Origin: JANQQN01 sp964519665
GTDB lineage: Bacteria > Myxococcota > Kuafuiibacteriia > Kuafuiibacteriales > Kuafuiibacteriaceae
Length of the DNA: 64,000 nucleotides
Direction of reading: 5' to 3'
Assembly (NCBI GenBank): GCA_964519665.1
Contig: CAZFIV010000014.1
Location: forward strand, 1 to 64,000
Each line of letters begins with the position of its first letter. Positions within the stretch are counted from its first letter, which is position 1. The notes beneath the pieces are model-generated. The model did not search any database. It was given only the letters and a program-made list of their open reading frames with translations, and had not been told where the DNA came from. This document shows positions 54,901 through 60,972 of the stretch, in pieces. A program made the translations under genes and the position numbers.

Positions 54901-56445
54901 CGCGGCTCGACGCATCTGGCCATCCGCTTCCGAGCGCTCGACCAGCGCCTGCAGCAGCTGGGTCGACTCTTCGCGGGCACCCTCGGCGGCCGCGGTGAGG
55001 GCGAGCCCTTCGAGCGCACCGGCGTGAGAGGGAGCGAGCTTGACCGCACGTTCGAATTCCCGCCTCGCCTGAGGCAAGTCGTGCAGGTCGTCTCGAAGAA
55101 GCTCCGCCGCCGTCAGGTGTGCTTCTACGCGGGCACTCACGCTTTGACTCAGATGTGCCAACCGGCGTGCAGCCCGGACCGCGGCCGGGACACGCCCGAG
55201 CGGCGGCAGGACCGAAACCAAGCCCGTGAGGGCCTGTACATCATCGACGCGAAGGGCGATCGTCTCTTCGAGCAGTCGCGCCCGCTCCTCCGAAGGCGCG
55301 ATCTCCGCCGCTGTGCGGAGCGCCAGCCCGGCCAGCCGGCGCTCGGTCGTCGCCCGGAGGGCGCGACCCGCTTTGGTGAGGCGGCTCCTTTGGTCCTCGA
55401 AACGCCCCTCCGCCGCCGCCACGGACGCCAGCGCCAACTGGGCACGCCCCGCGATCTCGGTCGGGGCATCCGCAAGCCGATCGGCCAGGTCGGCGACCTC
55501 CGGGTGGAGGCTCGGCAGAGCGACCCCGAGACCGAGAACCGTGCTGACGACCGCGATATCTTCCGGGTCGAGATTCGCAGCCAGATTGCGGAAGACGACC
55601 TCCGCCCGGGGGCCGACGAAGTCATCGTCACCCAACGCACTCAACCCAGCGCCGTCTTCTCGGACCAGCGCCGAGGTCACGGTCGATTCCGTCGTCGCCT
55701 GGGCCTGCCGGTCGGGCCGAAGGCTGTCGTCAATCTCACGGACGTCACCGACGGCGATCCGCACAAAACCGGCCGCGGTCACACTCATTCCCAGCAGGGG
55801 AACGTCTTCGTGCTGAGGCACCTTCCAGCCATGGACCGGCATCACCGCCCACAGAAAGGTATCGATCGGGTCGAGCGCGAAACCGCTCGCGCCGACCCGC
55901 CTGAAGGACCGTTGAGAGGCCGGCCCCAGCCTCTCGAGGGCGCGGCGACCGGCTGACATCAACGCCCCCACCAGCCGGCGCGGTACGACCTCGACGTGCC
56001 CGACCACCGACGGCGAAAGCACGTAGCCCCGAAGCGAACGATGAGGACCGTTACCGATCGTCAAACGCGCCGACATATCTGCCCGCCGCACCCCATCCCA
56101 AACACCAGCTTCGAAGACGAGATGCTGGCCCTCGACATCGAGCCGCAGGTCGTCCAGCAGCGTGCCGTCGAGCGCTTCGTTGATCGCGCGCGCGATCAAG
56201 TCGAGGCGGATATCGAGTACGAGACCCTTCAGACGAGTCGAATGGTGTTGAAGACGCTCCACACCCCCCTCGATTTCGAGGGGGCTCGCGACCTCCGCCA
56301 AAGCGAGGTCAAGGGCTCGGATGACCACTCCGTCCGCAACGGCACGCTCTCGGACCGTCAGGGTAACGGGGGCTTCGCCTTCGATGGCGCCGAACGCGAG
56401 CCCCAACGGATTGGCCGCCGAGCGCCCGTCCGGCCGCTCGTTCAT
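42913..56445 (-). CDS. giant TPR-repeat protein (4510 aa)
   Basis: One unbroken 13.5-kb frame coding for about 0.5 MDa of mostly helical repeats. Residues 1 to about 240 are a distinct beta/alpha N-terminal domain (EIEGGVERL, LVLDIRLDLIARAINEAL). From about 250 to 3640 the protein is TPR-like throughout: units of about 34 residues with A-x-x-x-(F/Y)-x-x-A-(V/L) and D/E-P helices, e.g. ARREFERAVKLAPSHAGAL and ALEYYRRAADLVPDRL. A low-complexity Gly/Pro/Ser linker spans about 3640-3780. More TPR and a separate C-terminal domain (about 4300-4510, RFHLARAAMLLELG) follow. No signal peptide or membrane helix is visible. It is divergent from the kinase operon. Start is ATG 56445; no strong ribosome-binding site. 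Function unknown, possibly scaffold or motility-related. Confidence 0.9.
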   Translation of the reverse strand: MNERPDGRSAANPLGLAFGAIEGEAPVTLTVRERAVADGVVIRALDLALAEVASPLEIEGGVERLQHHSTRLKGLVLDIRLDLIARAINEALDGTLLDDLRLDVEGQHLVFEAGVWDGVRRADMSARLTIGNGPHRSLRGYVLSPSVVGHVEVVPRRLVGALMSAGRRALERLGPASQRSFRRVGASGFALDPIDTFLWAVMPVHGWKVPQHEDVPLLGMSVTAAGFVRIAVGDVREIDDSLRPDRQAQATTESTVTSALVREDGAGLSALGDDDFVGPRAEVVFRNLAANLDPEDIAVVSTVLGLGVALPSLHPEVADLADRLADAPTEIAGRAQLALASVAAAEGRFEDQRSRLTKAGRALRATTERRLAGLALRTAAEIAPSEERARLLEETIALRVDDVQALTGLVSVLPPLGRVPAAVRAARRLAHLSQSVSARVEAHLTAAELLRDDLHDLPQARREFERAVKLAPSHAGALEGLALTAAAEGAREESTQLLQALVERSEADGQMRRAADFTLRVGELWLSDAPERALEYYRRAADLVPDRLTPLASMATAARRLGRADIEAEVVGRAEHRWITAEVDEAAAVLVLRHAAARCSAAGGRSDEALEHLRAAHRVAPEDLETLEALGQLHADRGERLEHARLVGLQGNRAVADGRCDDAAALFRTQVDALSAEIEARATVRRAVMAALSACPGHRALLDVLVAASVNASDRLDALDRRMMLDDAPEERARLWVAKAEALESAERHADAARAYEEAVATGAAPSSALLALVRLYRAKDDPERLALALARVAAAADTSSARSDALTERAEMLARVGRDSDALAAVQTALEAPDAPPGALVLATKLAMRLGHLEQARRYAEERLARSSADGEDAGLAGAEPVDEPLSDELPPDERLTALLDRADVAEKQRDYDGVVASLTEARQLVPVASVEGRHIAARLAKALAGSQRLEALLDLERQRGRVASAPPGERAERMLDAARIAMRLGRDEQAGRDVDEALGLLGEGSADSLLFTAAFEIQERLAERRGDPVALAEVLGRRANIALDADDRVKIRLEQSEVLEAGGEAARAVQVLQEALHEQPDALALAERLGQVAQGAGLFDVAADAFARAAQLADSRGLSSVETHGRAAATFVAAGRPSEASAHDRAVMAATAPGARSAWLEAALTRLESEARKSDDPGLLVEVLGRRAASASPEQAAKLLLQRAEIETDRLGRSRDALGALRRARTLAPDGSEVAGAVDARLTDLLGALGQYAEQASLLADRADRADLGGLPREKAHLLLDAARVHAEKLNDSVMALSRLQAAVRADPTLARARTMRLGLLRASGDHEALAEALIEEAGLARDPALVAELLTEAADLLVPVARMTSAARDADAPADSGPDYDRPAVERALGLVRRASGAAPHLKAPLEAAAAYTQALGRPDDELAVLAELLERHSGSEDPVDKAHRGRIRLRRAMLFDQHAHDFSASTEELLNAYVDLRRLPFELTKAAVRGSSVFAARWLEREPVGDVLVAVLSKGLVLTRRLEAWDSHLRLIEALLHRTNDLGIMAELYTRAGDVFAEHRLEMSAAESAYRSALRIAPEHLRARQRLRQLLVSQERFSDLADALGLEALLDIKSERIEELSPDARRGLLAAVVEHLAPDPSAQAKARLALADLELTDPSTADKGVERLRSIASEGNGADEAIERLLAYFEKIEDHAGYCDALRLQALQLTGAERAEALTVVAESILARQQDSAAAERELLAALDADPSCRSARQKLTAQWLAEERFEDLAAVMGPAALTGPVHRLLTEQAGGREQAFRAAAAWVGAHSPAERSELWLEVTDALAAQASDDDPRLVELLTDQLGRTATPEERHGLHLALARRWLVQWETNEDGSDAAEQAETFFRAVLEAEPGHDEARGALSRLFEAQNRYTDIGRVLGPATLEDLRAQADAVGDATVGWRVTEALAQLSEGAQRAGLLIQLVDEALETPSALETPESARRIEALYRQALEADPGQERAREGLTALWAQAGRYQEIADVLGVDQLRGTVDMVERDGPPEALLPAVLTLVDRLREVPSAVVECTELWVKAAELHQDDDDLDASEYALRMALERQSTHPQARWMLRELLLSQGRLTELANVDPQLLDEAVEAAERGGDVDLQVRGARVLAEQQDGKGRADLLAKAGLLERMRGREEAAEADLLQALKADPEHTSARAELENLYWSSGRFASAARVLGPELFLSRAERELKEDPSQAARAVRGSLDGLPLEARAAAFELLGATPEPAVEPAADLARRRDDLTTALQLWESADDAAAAHRVRRRLIAVLSNDPDYDARLALVDDAIAGAPSAEVAASLMLEQAVILHAVGRTSRALVVARRVLTDEEAAKVDRDRAAQLLVENLGAEGGVRALALERLVAADHRGDPQQKSRWRQALATMKEAEGADAEVVVELLEAALPDVVDRSEALELRRRLLSLHDELGDWCAAEAHAAALAEAEGTPEQWVTLSELRLWLDDREGAKSALDRAIARSPSSGRAHESLVRLAEQEGATESVMDRLEAWAEADVEGTPSERAERLLHAARLAVEAEDAERAGHLAERAVSLLPRHDPAVESVLGEAVGLLAPLGLAEERVRLLSQGLGELPKGAGSHLRLALAELLRGLDRADEAATVIEEGLHRELPEDDRLLVRFIDNLKSLGPDLAARRMLAVAERLGGGPAARRLRIAGAELAEMGGDKEGALTAWSKVVREVSTPDDGARARAARVRLSRELDDAPGLLEALLEAADDADNDRDRAVRLVEAADLAERRLEEPDRAEQLLRRAIQVADSPAALQEELLDFLRRHGRWMSLDAELARLAAMRDGADRAAVCAERAEILRSHLHDEVGAASLFVEAYEADPDPERGAVAASALAKSGDLVAAEHLLDAVLGRVPAGSHPWLRVSMAKAESLERAGRVDTAIETLRRVSEVVPGAALVTTRLKQLLVRHRRWDELAVVLLTDALHTTPIDQIRNRLAATRLLLKHAPANDRAVAALRSALRLVQGWFSDSQQAMPDDVVSAPVYGGPRSKETMLDSPLLDLAHLAKELGQARLRVEALRLHAQSLPAGTQQQRALVLLAAAEWASGDLDAAEFTLRGAVEALEAAPDAEFADRVEAYRALGMLLLDRDAAEEALEALQRAEAMLRGHGQAGESARAEVLVKLAQAYRSVDRPADAVKALEEARLLDPEEVPEGLLDEAVEAAGPSESLAERLQRRADSRTDPVERAELLREAARVWEQIGRSEKAIAPLQAAYECQPGQRDEAVRLQELLYQAERWTELADHIRHRLDSENLSETERVTLLVTQARLMHGMLRQPQEALQLFDEAFHRQPNSVDVLDALASQAAVIGRLDIQQAALARLAAASSDPQRGLRALIDRAAVLERMDDVAEALRVLEDAVERAFRQNEVPRALLDHLSRLYSSEEDFAAEARLWVRAAGASRDAQAAAHLARAAELRRDALADRRGALAAFEAAIRVQPDLLSLRWSAIHLAKSLGDEIKALAHARQAADQAFADGMTSARLAFLKTAARSAARLDDLATELEIWTEAIRSLNLDDAGLDELVDRTASAGGPSRRLPADALEQALGTTIEALAAGATRGRYRNARARVLENALGRFDDARQVRALAIAEDGIGSTNGHHRPTGSVATVGAATRHVGVRELEVDQVEPGLWAVAAGSTPEARAEAISALPNSPNGHAEPTPDAAWALTIDPEDIVQQIDVDSEPIASVGGDVPPSNPSVARSLPDTASFSASASGLWPAPTGPRPVRAAALVTAGQRRLEATPPDFGGARELFNQAIEACPDDVMAWTERARLDLREGDAQGAVDALGRLRDLGGPPWAPPTLELAIARIKMSRGDRAAAMAAFARAKLQDPTHREAAAGLAELAERLPSRRGPRRWFSDYKALLDPTLDAPALLQLHLAEARQARGVQDPGRALLAVARALRLAPDPEARQLRLDVLRDLGDSPFLLDALAAQAIEALEPEDAHDLQEQAFELARRLGDRRRGLVLAAALEARAGDDPDLLLSLYAFYREQDDRSGLLRIADRIGGIDALGPLPRDQRIALAAACFDASRAGEALAVLAEAVPEGWTPNQPRALLEPFIEDLTRALGVPSDLSEPADTVRMRAVMADLPASALIVPRVELALEALVAWLPQARATRWLLASAYQRNGVGGPKAVALYRSLLVEDPGDAALLHALAAVLPDQGGVGPRAVLHWIENEPALRHPWPSHRPADPAFFERLRTEAVRTPLGDLMRLTAPALAGVLPSVERPTGPRRSAHEDPRLADVAEAVRAVVHFPFIVVVDREGGASVELEPGDPSTLVVGEALAEDGTPDELRFHLARAAMLLELGFLVISGTQGIARRHFVTLAAAAIEPRFRESLPQTYRPGIDLLRARLDPTPRAAAEEAVRALSPGDLPISTWIRGAYQTADRFGVVMAGAPATALDALYRGEPRTLAEPLGAPEDRVRALRQWRPLRDLVAFVVSEHYAELLNDTLDQPRPARF

Positions 56446-56578
56446 GAGTTCTAGGCATCACACGGGCCCGATTTTAGAGCAAGATCCCGGAGGCCCCACC
56501 GCCCTTCCTATGTCGACTATAGGACGCCGGCTATTTGCGAGGACGTTCGTCCACAGTATCATCGGAAGTACCCTAGGC
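56446..56578. promoter_or_regulatory. divergent promoter region between the giant gene and the kinase operon
   Basis: On the plus strand, TTGCGA (56535-56540) and TATCAT (56557-56562) are 16 bases apart. This would start transcription about 56569, leaving a very short leader to ATG 56579; the candidate ribosome-binding site GGAAG at 56564-56568 would be only partly transcribed, so the call is tentative. On the minus strand a TAAAAT -10-like box (56471-56476) lies 26 bases upstream of the giant-gene ATG with no clear -35. Confidence 0.4.
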
Positions 56579-57838
56579 ATGGCGTTACCGCGAAACGACC
56601 CCCTTCTCGGAAAGACCATTGCCGGTCGCTTGGAGCTGCTGGAGCTGCTGGGTACCGGCGCCATGGGCAAAGTTTACCGAGCCAAGCACCTGGGCCTCGA
56701 TAAGGAGGTCGCCATCAAGGTCCTGCAATCTCAGATGCTCGAAGGGGCCATGCCCGCCCGACGTTTCAAGGCCGAGGCGAGAGCGGCTTCACGCCTTGAC
56801 CACCCCAACAGCGTAAGCGTCTTCGACTTCGGAGAAGACGAAGGGCTCCTGTATCTGGCGATGGAGTACCTACGGGGGCACGACTTGCAAGTCATCCTGC
56901 GCGAATCGAAACGCCTCGACAACCACCGAAGCGCCCGCATCATGGCTCAAGTGGCGTCGGCCCTGGCCGCCGCTCACGACGCGGGGGTTATTCATCGCGA
57001 CATCAAGCCCGGCAACATCATGCTTGTCGATCGCGAAACGGAAGACGGAATCACCCGCGACTTCGTCAAAGTATGCGACTTCGGGCTGGCCAAGATTCTC
57101 GACCCCGGCCCCGAGGCGTCCCAGGGCCCGCTGACCCGGCAAGGCGCGGTGTTCGGAACGCCCGCGTACATGTCCCCAGAACAGGCGCAGGGACTGCTCG
57201 TGGACGCCCGGACCGACCTCTATTCGTGCGGCGCGGTGCTGTACAAGATGTTGGCCGGTCACAGCCCATTTCGAGCCGAGTCCGCGACTGTGGTGCTCCT
57301 GAAACATATTCAAGATCCGGTGCCAAGCCTTCGCGACACAGTCCCCGGGGTCGACCCCCGTCTCGAGAGGATCGTCCGTCGCTGCCTCGAGAAAGCCCCG
57401 TCCGACCGCTTTGGTTCCGCGCGGGCGCTGCGCGACGCGCTTCAAGAGGTCATCGACGACCCCGACCACAGAGCCCTCAGCCAGGACCGCAACTCAGCGC
57501 GGCCGGCCCTCGGTGCCGGCGCCGAATCCGGATCCGCCGCCGAGGCCGCCGGTGGTCGGGCGAACGAGCAAGCGGCCCGGGCCCCGTCCACAGTCCACCC
57601 CGAGGCGCTCGACCCGACGCTGCTGATGACCGTTTCCAGCGACGCGGCGGAACCGCCGGCCCCGGAAGAAACCGCTCGACTGATGGCCACCTTTGCGCCG
57701 GTCGACATGACTCTCGAAGCCTCGCGAGAGGTCGAACCGCGGAGCCCAGGCGCCCCGCTCTGGACCTGGATTCCCGGCGCGCTGGCGCTGCTGCTCGCAG
57801 GAGCACTTCTCGTCTACCTGGTGTTGGGACCTCGATGA
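56579..57838 (+). CDS. Hanks-type Ser/Thr protein kinase with C-terminal membrane helix
   Basis: Membrane-anchored kinase of 419 aa. The kinase domain spans about residues 15-280: glycine loop LGTGAMGKVY, catalytic Lys in VAIKVL, HRDIKPGNIML, DFGLAK, and the activation-loop end GTPAYMSPEQ. A linker rich in Ala/Pro/Glu (about 300-395) leads to a C-terminal membrane helix (about 396-417, LWTWIPGALALLLAGALLVYLVL) with only two residues beyond it. So the kinase is cytosolic and there is no extracellular sensor. Its stop overlaps the next start (ATGATGA). ATG 56579 was chosen; the frame is open further upstream inside the giant gene. It heads an operon with cytochromes. Confidence 0.94.
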   Translation: MALPRNDPLLGKTIAGRLELLELLGTGAMGKVYRAKHLGLDKEVAIKVLQSQMLEGAMPARRFKAEARAASRLDHPNSVSVFDFGEDEGLLYLAMEYLRGHDLQVILRESKRLDNHRSARIMAQVASALAAAHDAGVIHRDIKPGNIMLVDRETEDGITRDFVKVCDFGLAKILDPGPEASQGPLTRQGAVFGTPAYMSPEQAQGLLVDARTDLYSCGAVLYKMLAGHSPFRAESATVVLLKHIQDPVPSLRDTVPGVDPRLERIVRRCLEKAPSDRFGSARALRDALQEVIDDPDHRALSQDRNSARPALGAGAESGSAAEAAGGRANEQAARAPSTVHPEALDPTLLMTVSSDAAEPPAPEETARLMATFAPVDMTLEASREVEPRSPGAPLWTWIPGALALLLAGALLVYLVLGPR

Positions 57839-58815
57839 TGAATAGCCCGAAATGGTTGATCTGGCCGACTCCCCTCGCGCTCGGACTGGTGCTCGGTTGC
57901 CTTGGACCTCCCGAAGAGGACTCGGTGGCTCTCGCCGACCTCCTTGGCGACCCCGAGTCCGCCCCCTTCGTCGAAGAGCTTCCGGACTATCCAGAGCGGG
58001 CGGTGCACTTCACTCGGTCGGCGGTCCGACTGCGTGCCTTCGCCGAAGGCGCGCCCGTATGGTTCTGGGAGGTCGACGGCGATAACAGCAACCTGATCGC
58101 GCCCGCGTACGCGATCGTCGATGCCAACGGCGAACGGCTCCAACAGCCGATCGTCGACGTCCTTCCCGGCGACCCCGGCTACACCCCATGGTGGCGGATC
58201 ATCGAGTATCGGGTGACCGAACTTTGGAACCAGGAGGTCTTCACTTCGAGGGCCGCGATCGACGCCGGAGCTCGCGAAGGGATCCTAGAGGGGCCTTTCG
58301 CCACCGTAAACATCCTCAACGCCCCGGTCTGCGATCCGAATCTGACGATCGACGACGGCGACACGGTCACCGTGCGCACCTCGCAGATCTGGTTTAGAGG
58401 AGCCCGAGCGCACTGGATCGCGTTCAACCAGAGTCTAACGCTGCCGGTCACGGAACGCACGATGCCGGTCAAGCCGCTGTATCGTCTTCAGCGTATCGAC
58501 GAGTCGCTCCCCCTCGACGAGTTCCGAACCGGCGTCGACCGCAACGGCGACGGCATCCTCGATGCATCGAATAACATCTTCGCCGTCAACTTCGGGTCCG
58601 AGGGCTACACCCCCTTGTGGAACGTCGTCGAGATCCGAACCACTGCGGACTACCGCTCCTTCGACTCCCAGCCGGTCCCCACCACCGTAGACCTGTCGGC
58701 TGAGAGCCAATTCCTGGTCGATGGGGAGCTCATTCTACCGGCGCTAAGCATGACCGAATTCCCCGAGCAGCTCGTCAACTGCCCGATTCAGAGCATGAAA
58801 GGACAATTTCCATGA
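57835..58815 (+). CDS. lipoprotein with GYTPxW motifs
   Basis: Exported lipoprotein of 326 aa: leader LALGLVLGC gives the lipid Cys near residue 22. Two related segments, GDPGYTPWWRIIEYRV and FGSEGYTPLWNVVEIR, suggest an internal repeat. A calcium-loop-like DRNGDGILD lies between them. I do not know the family. The start codon overlaps the kinase stop, and its own stop overlaps the next start (ATGA). It may be a surface or periplasmic partner of the downstream cytochromes. Confidence 0.83.
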   Translation: MMNSPKWLIWPTPLALGLVLGCLGPPEEDSVALADLLGDPESAPFVEELPDYPERAVHFTRSAVRLRAFAEGAPVWFWEVDGDNSNLIAPAYAIVDANGERLQQPIVDVLPGDPGYTPWWRIIEYRVTELWNQEVFTSRAAIDAGAREGILEGPFATVNILNAPVCDPNLTIDDGDTVTVRTSQIWFRGARAHWIAFNQSLTLPVTERTMPVKPLYRLQRIDESLPLDEFRTGVDRNGDGILDASNNIFAVNFGSEGYTPLWNVVEIRTTADYRSFDSQPVPTTVDLSAESQFLVDGELILPALSMTEFPEQLVNCPIQSMKGQFP

Positions 58816-59291
58816 CCCAAGGCCTCCCAATGGTGGCGGTCCTCATTGTGGGCACGTCAATGAGCATTGGCTGTCTCGATGCGATCGATCCGCTCGACCC
58901 GCAGGTCGGCGCGGCCCTCTCGCCACGGTGCGCCAACGAGGATTCTGACCCCGACAACGACGTTTCCTTCGCACGCGACCTGCTTCCGGTATTCCTGGGC
59001 GAAGCCGACGACGTCGGGTGTAGCTGCCATCTTTCGGGGACGGCCGACTCGATCGGGTTCGATGAATCGGGCCTCGACCTGTCCAGCTACCGCGGTCTGC
59101 GGGCTGGCGGCGTCAATAGCTTGACCAGCATCGTCGTGCCCGATGCCCCCTGTGACAGTATCCTGTGGCAGAAGGTCAGCCCAGGGCCCCCTTTCGGGAG
59201 CCGGATGCCGTTCGACGGACCACCCTTTCTGTCCGATGAAACCCGCCAATTGATCTCCGACTGGATCGCCGAAGGTGCCCGTGACAACTAA
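58812..59291 (+). CDS. short lipoprotein with a CxCH heme-like motif
   Basis: A 159-aa exported protein. The leader ends in MSIGC (Cys near residue 21). The mature part contains VGCSCHLSG, a Cys-Ser-Cys-His motif with one residue between the cysteines where c-type cytochromes usually have two, and later FGSRMPFDGPPFLSDE, which provides a Met that could be the sixth ligand. The pattern after that (LISDWIAEGA) is typical of small cytochrome c domains found in planctomycete-type proteins. Heme attachment is plausible but uncertain. Both ends overlap neighbours in the operon. Confidence 0.8.
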   Translation: MTQGLPMVAVLIVGTSMSIGCLDAIDPLDPQVGAALSPRCANEDSDPDNDVSFARDLLPVFLGEADDVGCSCHLSGTADSIGFDESGLDLSSYRGLRAGGVNSLTSIVVPDAPCDSILWQKVSPGPPFGSRMPFDGPPFLSDETRQLISDWIAEGARDN

Positions 59292-59643
59292 GAAGATTAT
59301 ACTGTGGATATTGATGACGGCCGGCCTGGCTTCGGCCTGCGTCACCGGACTATCCGCGCGCCGGGGCGGTCTACCGGAAGAAGAGGTTGCCAAGCTACCG
59401 CCGCCGATCGCTGACGCGTACCAGGTGTTCGCTCAGAAGTGCTCCCGCTGCCACACGCTGGCCCGTCCCCTGTCCGCGAGCATCGACGACATGGCGCACT
59501 GGGAACGTTACGTCGGCCGGATGCGACGCCAGGCCGGCTCCGGAATCTCGCCGGCCGAAGGTGACAAAATCCTGTCCTTCCTTCGCTACTACGTCGAGCA
59601 AAAGACCGCCGGCGCCAAAGACACCGACCAGGAGCTCCCATGA
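59275..59643 (+). CDS. small c-type cytochrome
   Basis: A 122-aa exported protein. A hydrophobic leader (about 7-22, ILWILMTAGLASAC) with a lipobox-like SAC suggests a lipoprotein. CSRCHTLARPL is a proper CxxCH heme site near residue 56, and YVGRMRRQAG gives a candidate Met ligand. Start is GTG 59275; GTG 59281 is in frame and also possible. It overlaps the previous gene by 17 bp and the next by 4 bp. It is probably a mono-heme electron carrier at the membrane. Confidence 0.88.
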   Translation: MPVTTKKIILWILMTAGLASACVTGLSARRGGLPEEEVAKLPPPIADAYQVFAQKCSRCHTLARPLSASIDDMAHWERYVGRMRRQAGSGISPAEGDKILSFLRYYVEQKTAGAKDTDQELP

Positions 59644-60779
59644 AAAGGCCGGCGCTACTGGTGGCTACGGCGATCGTCGCCTCGAGTGCCATCGCCTTCG
59701 CGCTCGACGTGGATCGGAATTTCGCCGGGTCGGCACAGCTGGACTACCTTGCCGTGCCCACCACACCCCGCGCCCGCGAGTTCACGTTCGACGGGTTCAC
59801 GACCGAGCTGGCCGTCAAGCTCGCCGTCGACTTTTCGGAAGATGTCTCGGCGAGCATCAAGATCTGCTACGGGTGCCATGGCTTCGAGACAAACATGGCC
59901 CATGTCGACCTCCGGATCGCCGACCAGCTCAATATTCGGGTAGGCCGGTTCAATCCTTCGTTCGGCGATTTTCCAGTCCGGCACGACCCCGCCAACCACC
60001 GAGCCAACTCCAAACCGCTACCGTACGACATGGGCCGAATGCTCCGCCTGCGAGAATGGAACTTGAGCATACTACCGGCCCCCTACGTCGACAACGGTCT
60101 GCAGATCAGCGGGACGCAGTGGTTCGGCTCCCGAACCCAGCTCGACTACGCGGCGTACGTGGTCAGCGGCTTCAAGGGCAACGATGATGCGCTGGATTTC
60201 GACTTCGTGCAGTCGAGGTCGGGGGCGCTCTACTACGTCGACAACAACTCAGAGCCAGCGTTCGGGGGGCGCATCGGCCTGACGGTCAGCCCATCGACGT
60301 ATTCGAGCATCACGTTGGGGGCCTCGGGGATGTACGGACACTATGACCCCAGCGGCGAGCTGGCGTACTTCATCGGCGGCGCAGACCTCTATATCCGACT
60401 CGATGCTCTAGTCCTCCGGGCCGAGTACCTGATCCGTCGGACCGAATTCGCCCTCGGCAGCAATCCCGAGGAACGCTTTCGATTCGAGTTTACCGACCCG
60501 GACCGAAACTTCTTCATCAAGGACGGCTTCTACGCGGAGATCGAGTATCCGTTCACGGACTGGCTGGAGGCGTTTTATCGGTTCGATGGGATGCGACGTA
60601 CCGGCAACGTCGCGCGAACCTCGCCGCTGTCCGACGTATCCGGCATACTGAGGCATACGGCCGGCGCCAACTTTTTGCTAAGACGCGGCGTCCGCATCAA
60701 GCTGTCGGGCGAATTCTGGGACTTCTCGGACTTTGACGACGAGATTGCGGTCCACGCCGGGGTCGTCGCGAATTTTTAG
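59640..60779 (+). CDS. outer-membrane beta-barrel with an embedded CxxCH site
   Basis: A 379-aa exported protein. A signal peptide (about 1-21, ending AIAFA) leads to a barrel-like body of alternating strands (LNIRVGRFNPSFGDFP, YSSITLGASGMYGHY, FWDFSDFDDEIAVHAGVVANF with terminal Phe, as in outer-membrane porins). KICYGCHGFE at about residue 75-83 is a CxxCH heme site lying between two strands. Such a site in a barrel is unusual and suggests that the porin itself carries heme near the pore. It overlaps the upstream cytochrome gene by 4 bp. Confidence 0.83.
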   Translation: MKRPALLVATAIVASSAIAFALDVDRNFAGSAQLDYLAVPTTPRAREFTFDGFTTELAVKLAVDFSEDVSASIKICYGCHGFETNMAHVDLRIADQLNIRVGRFNPSFGDFPVRHDPANHRANSKPLPYDMGRMLRLREWNLSILPAPYVDNGLQISGTQWFGSRTQLDYAAYVVSGFKGNDDALDFDFVQSRSGALYYVDNNSEPAFGGRIGLTVSPSTYSSITLGASGMYGHYDPSGELAYFIGGADLYIRLDALVLRAEYLIRRTEFALGSNPEERFRFEFTDPDRNFFIKDGFYAEIEYPFTDWLEAFYRFDGMRRTGNVARTSPLSDVSGILRHTAGANFLLRRGVRIKLSGEFWDFSDFDDEIAVHAGVVANF

Positions 60780-60879
60780 CAGGCCAGAGCAGTGACTGAT
60801 GGTCGTCACCCACCCGCGGGCCCAGAGTGCGTTGCCGTCCACCGCTGTCCCACTTCCGCTTCCCACCATCGTTGGCCGC

Positions 60880-60898
60880 CGTTACGCATCGTTACGCA
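60880..60898. repeat. 10-bp-spaced direct repeat CGTTACGCA upstream of the BFN gene
   Basis: CGTTACGCA occurs at 60880-60888 and 60890-60898, one base apart, giving a period of one helical turn. It is 75 bp upstream of the next start codon, in the right place for a regulator-binding site. Confidence 0.4.
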
Positions 60899-60972
60899 AG
60901 AGCACACCACAACCCTTGTTTACCGGGCGCCGTCTTGCGAGAGCCTCGGCCTCGAGTGCTACGTTTTTCTTT

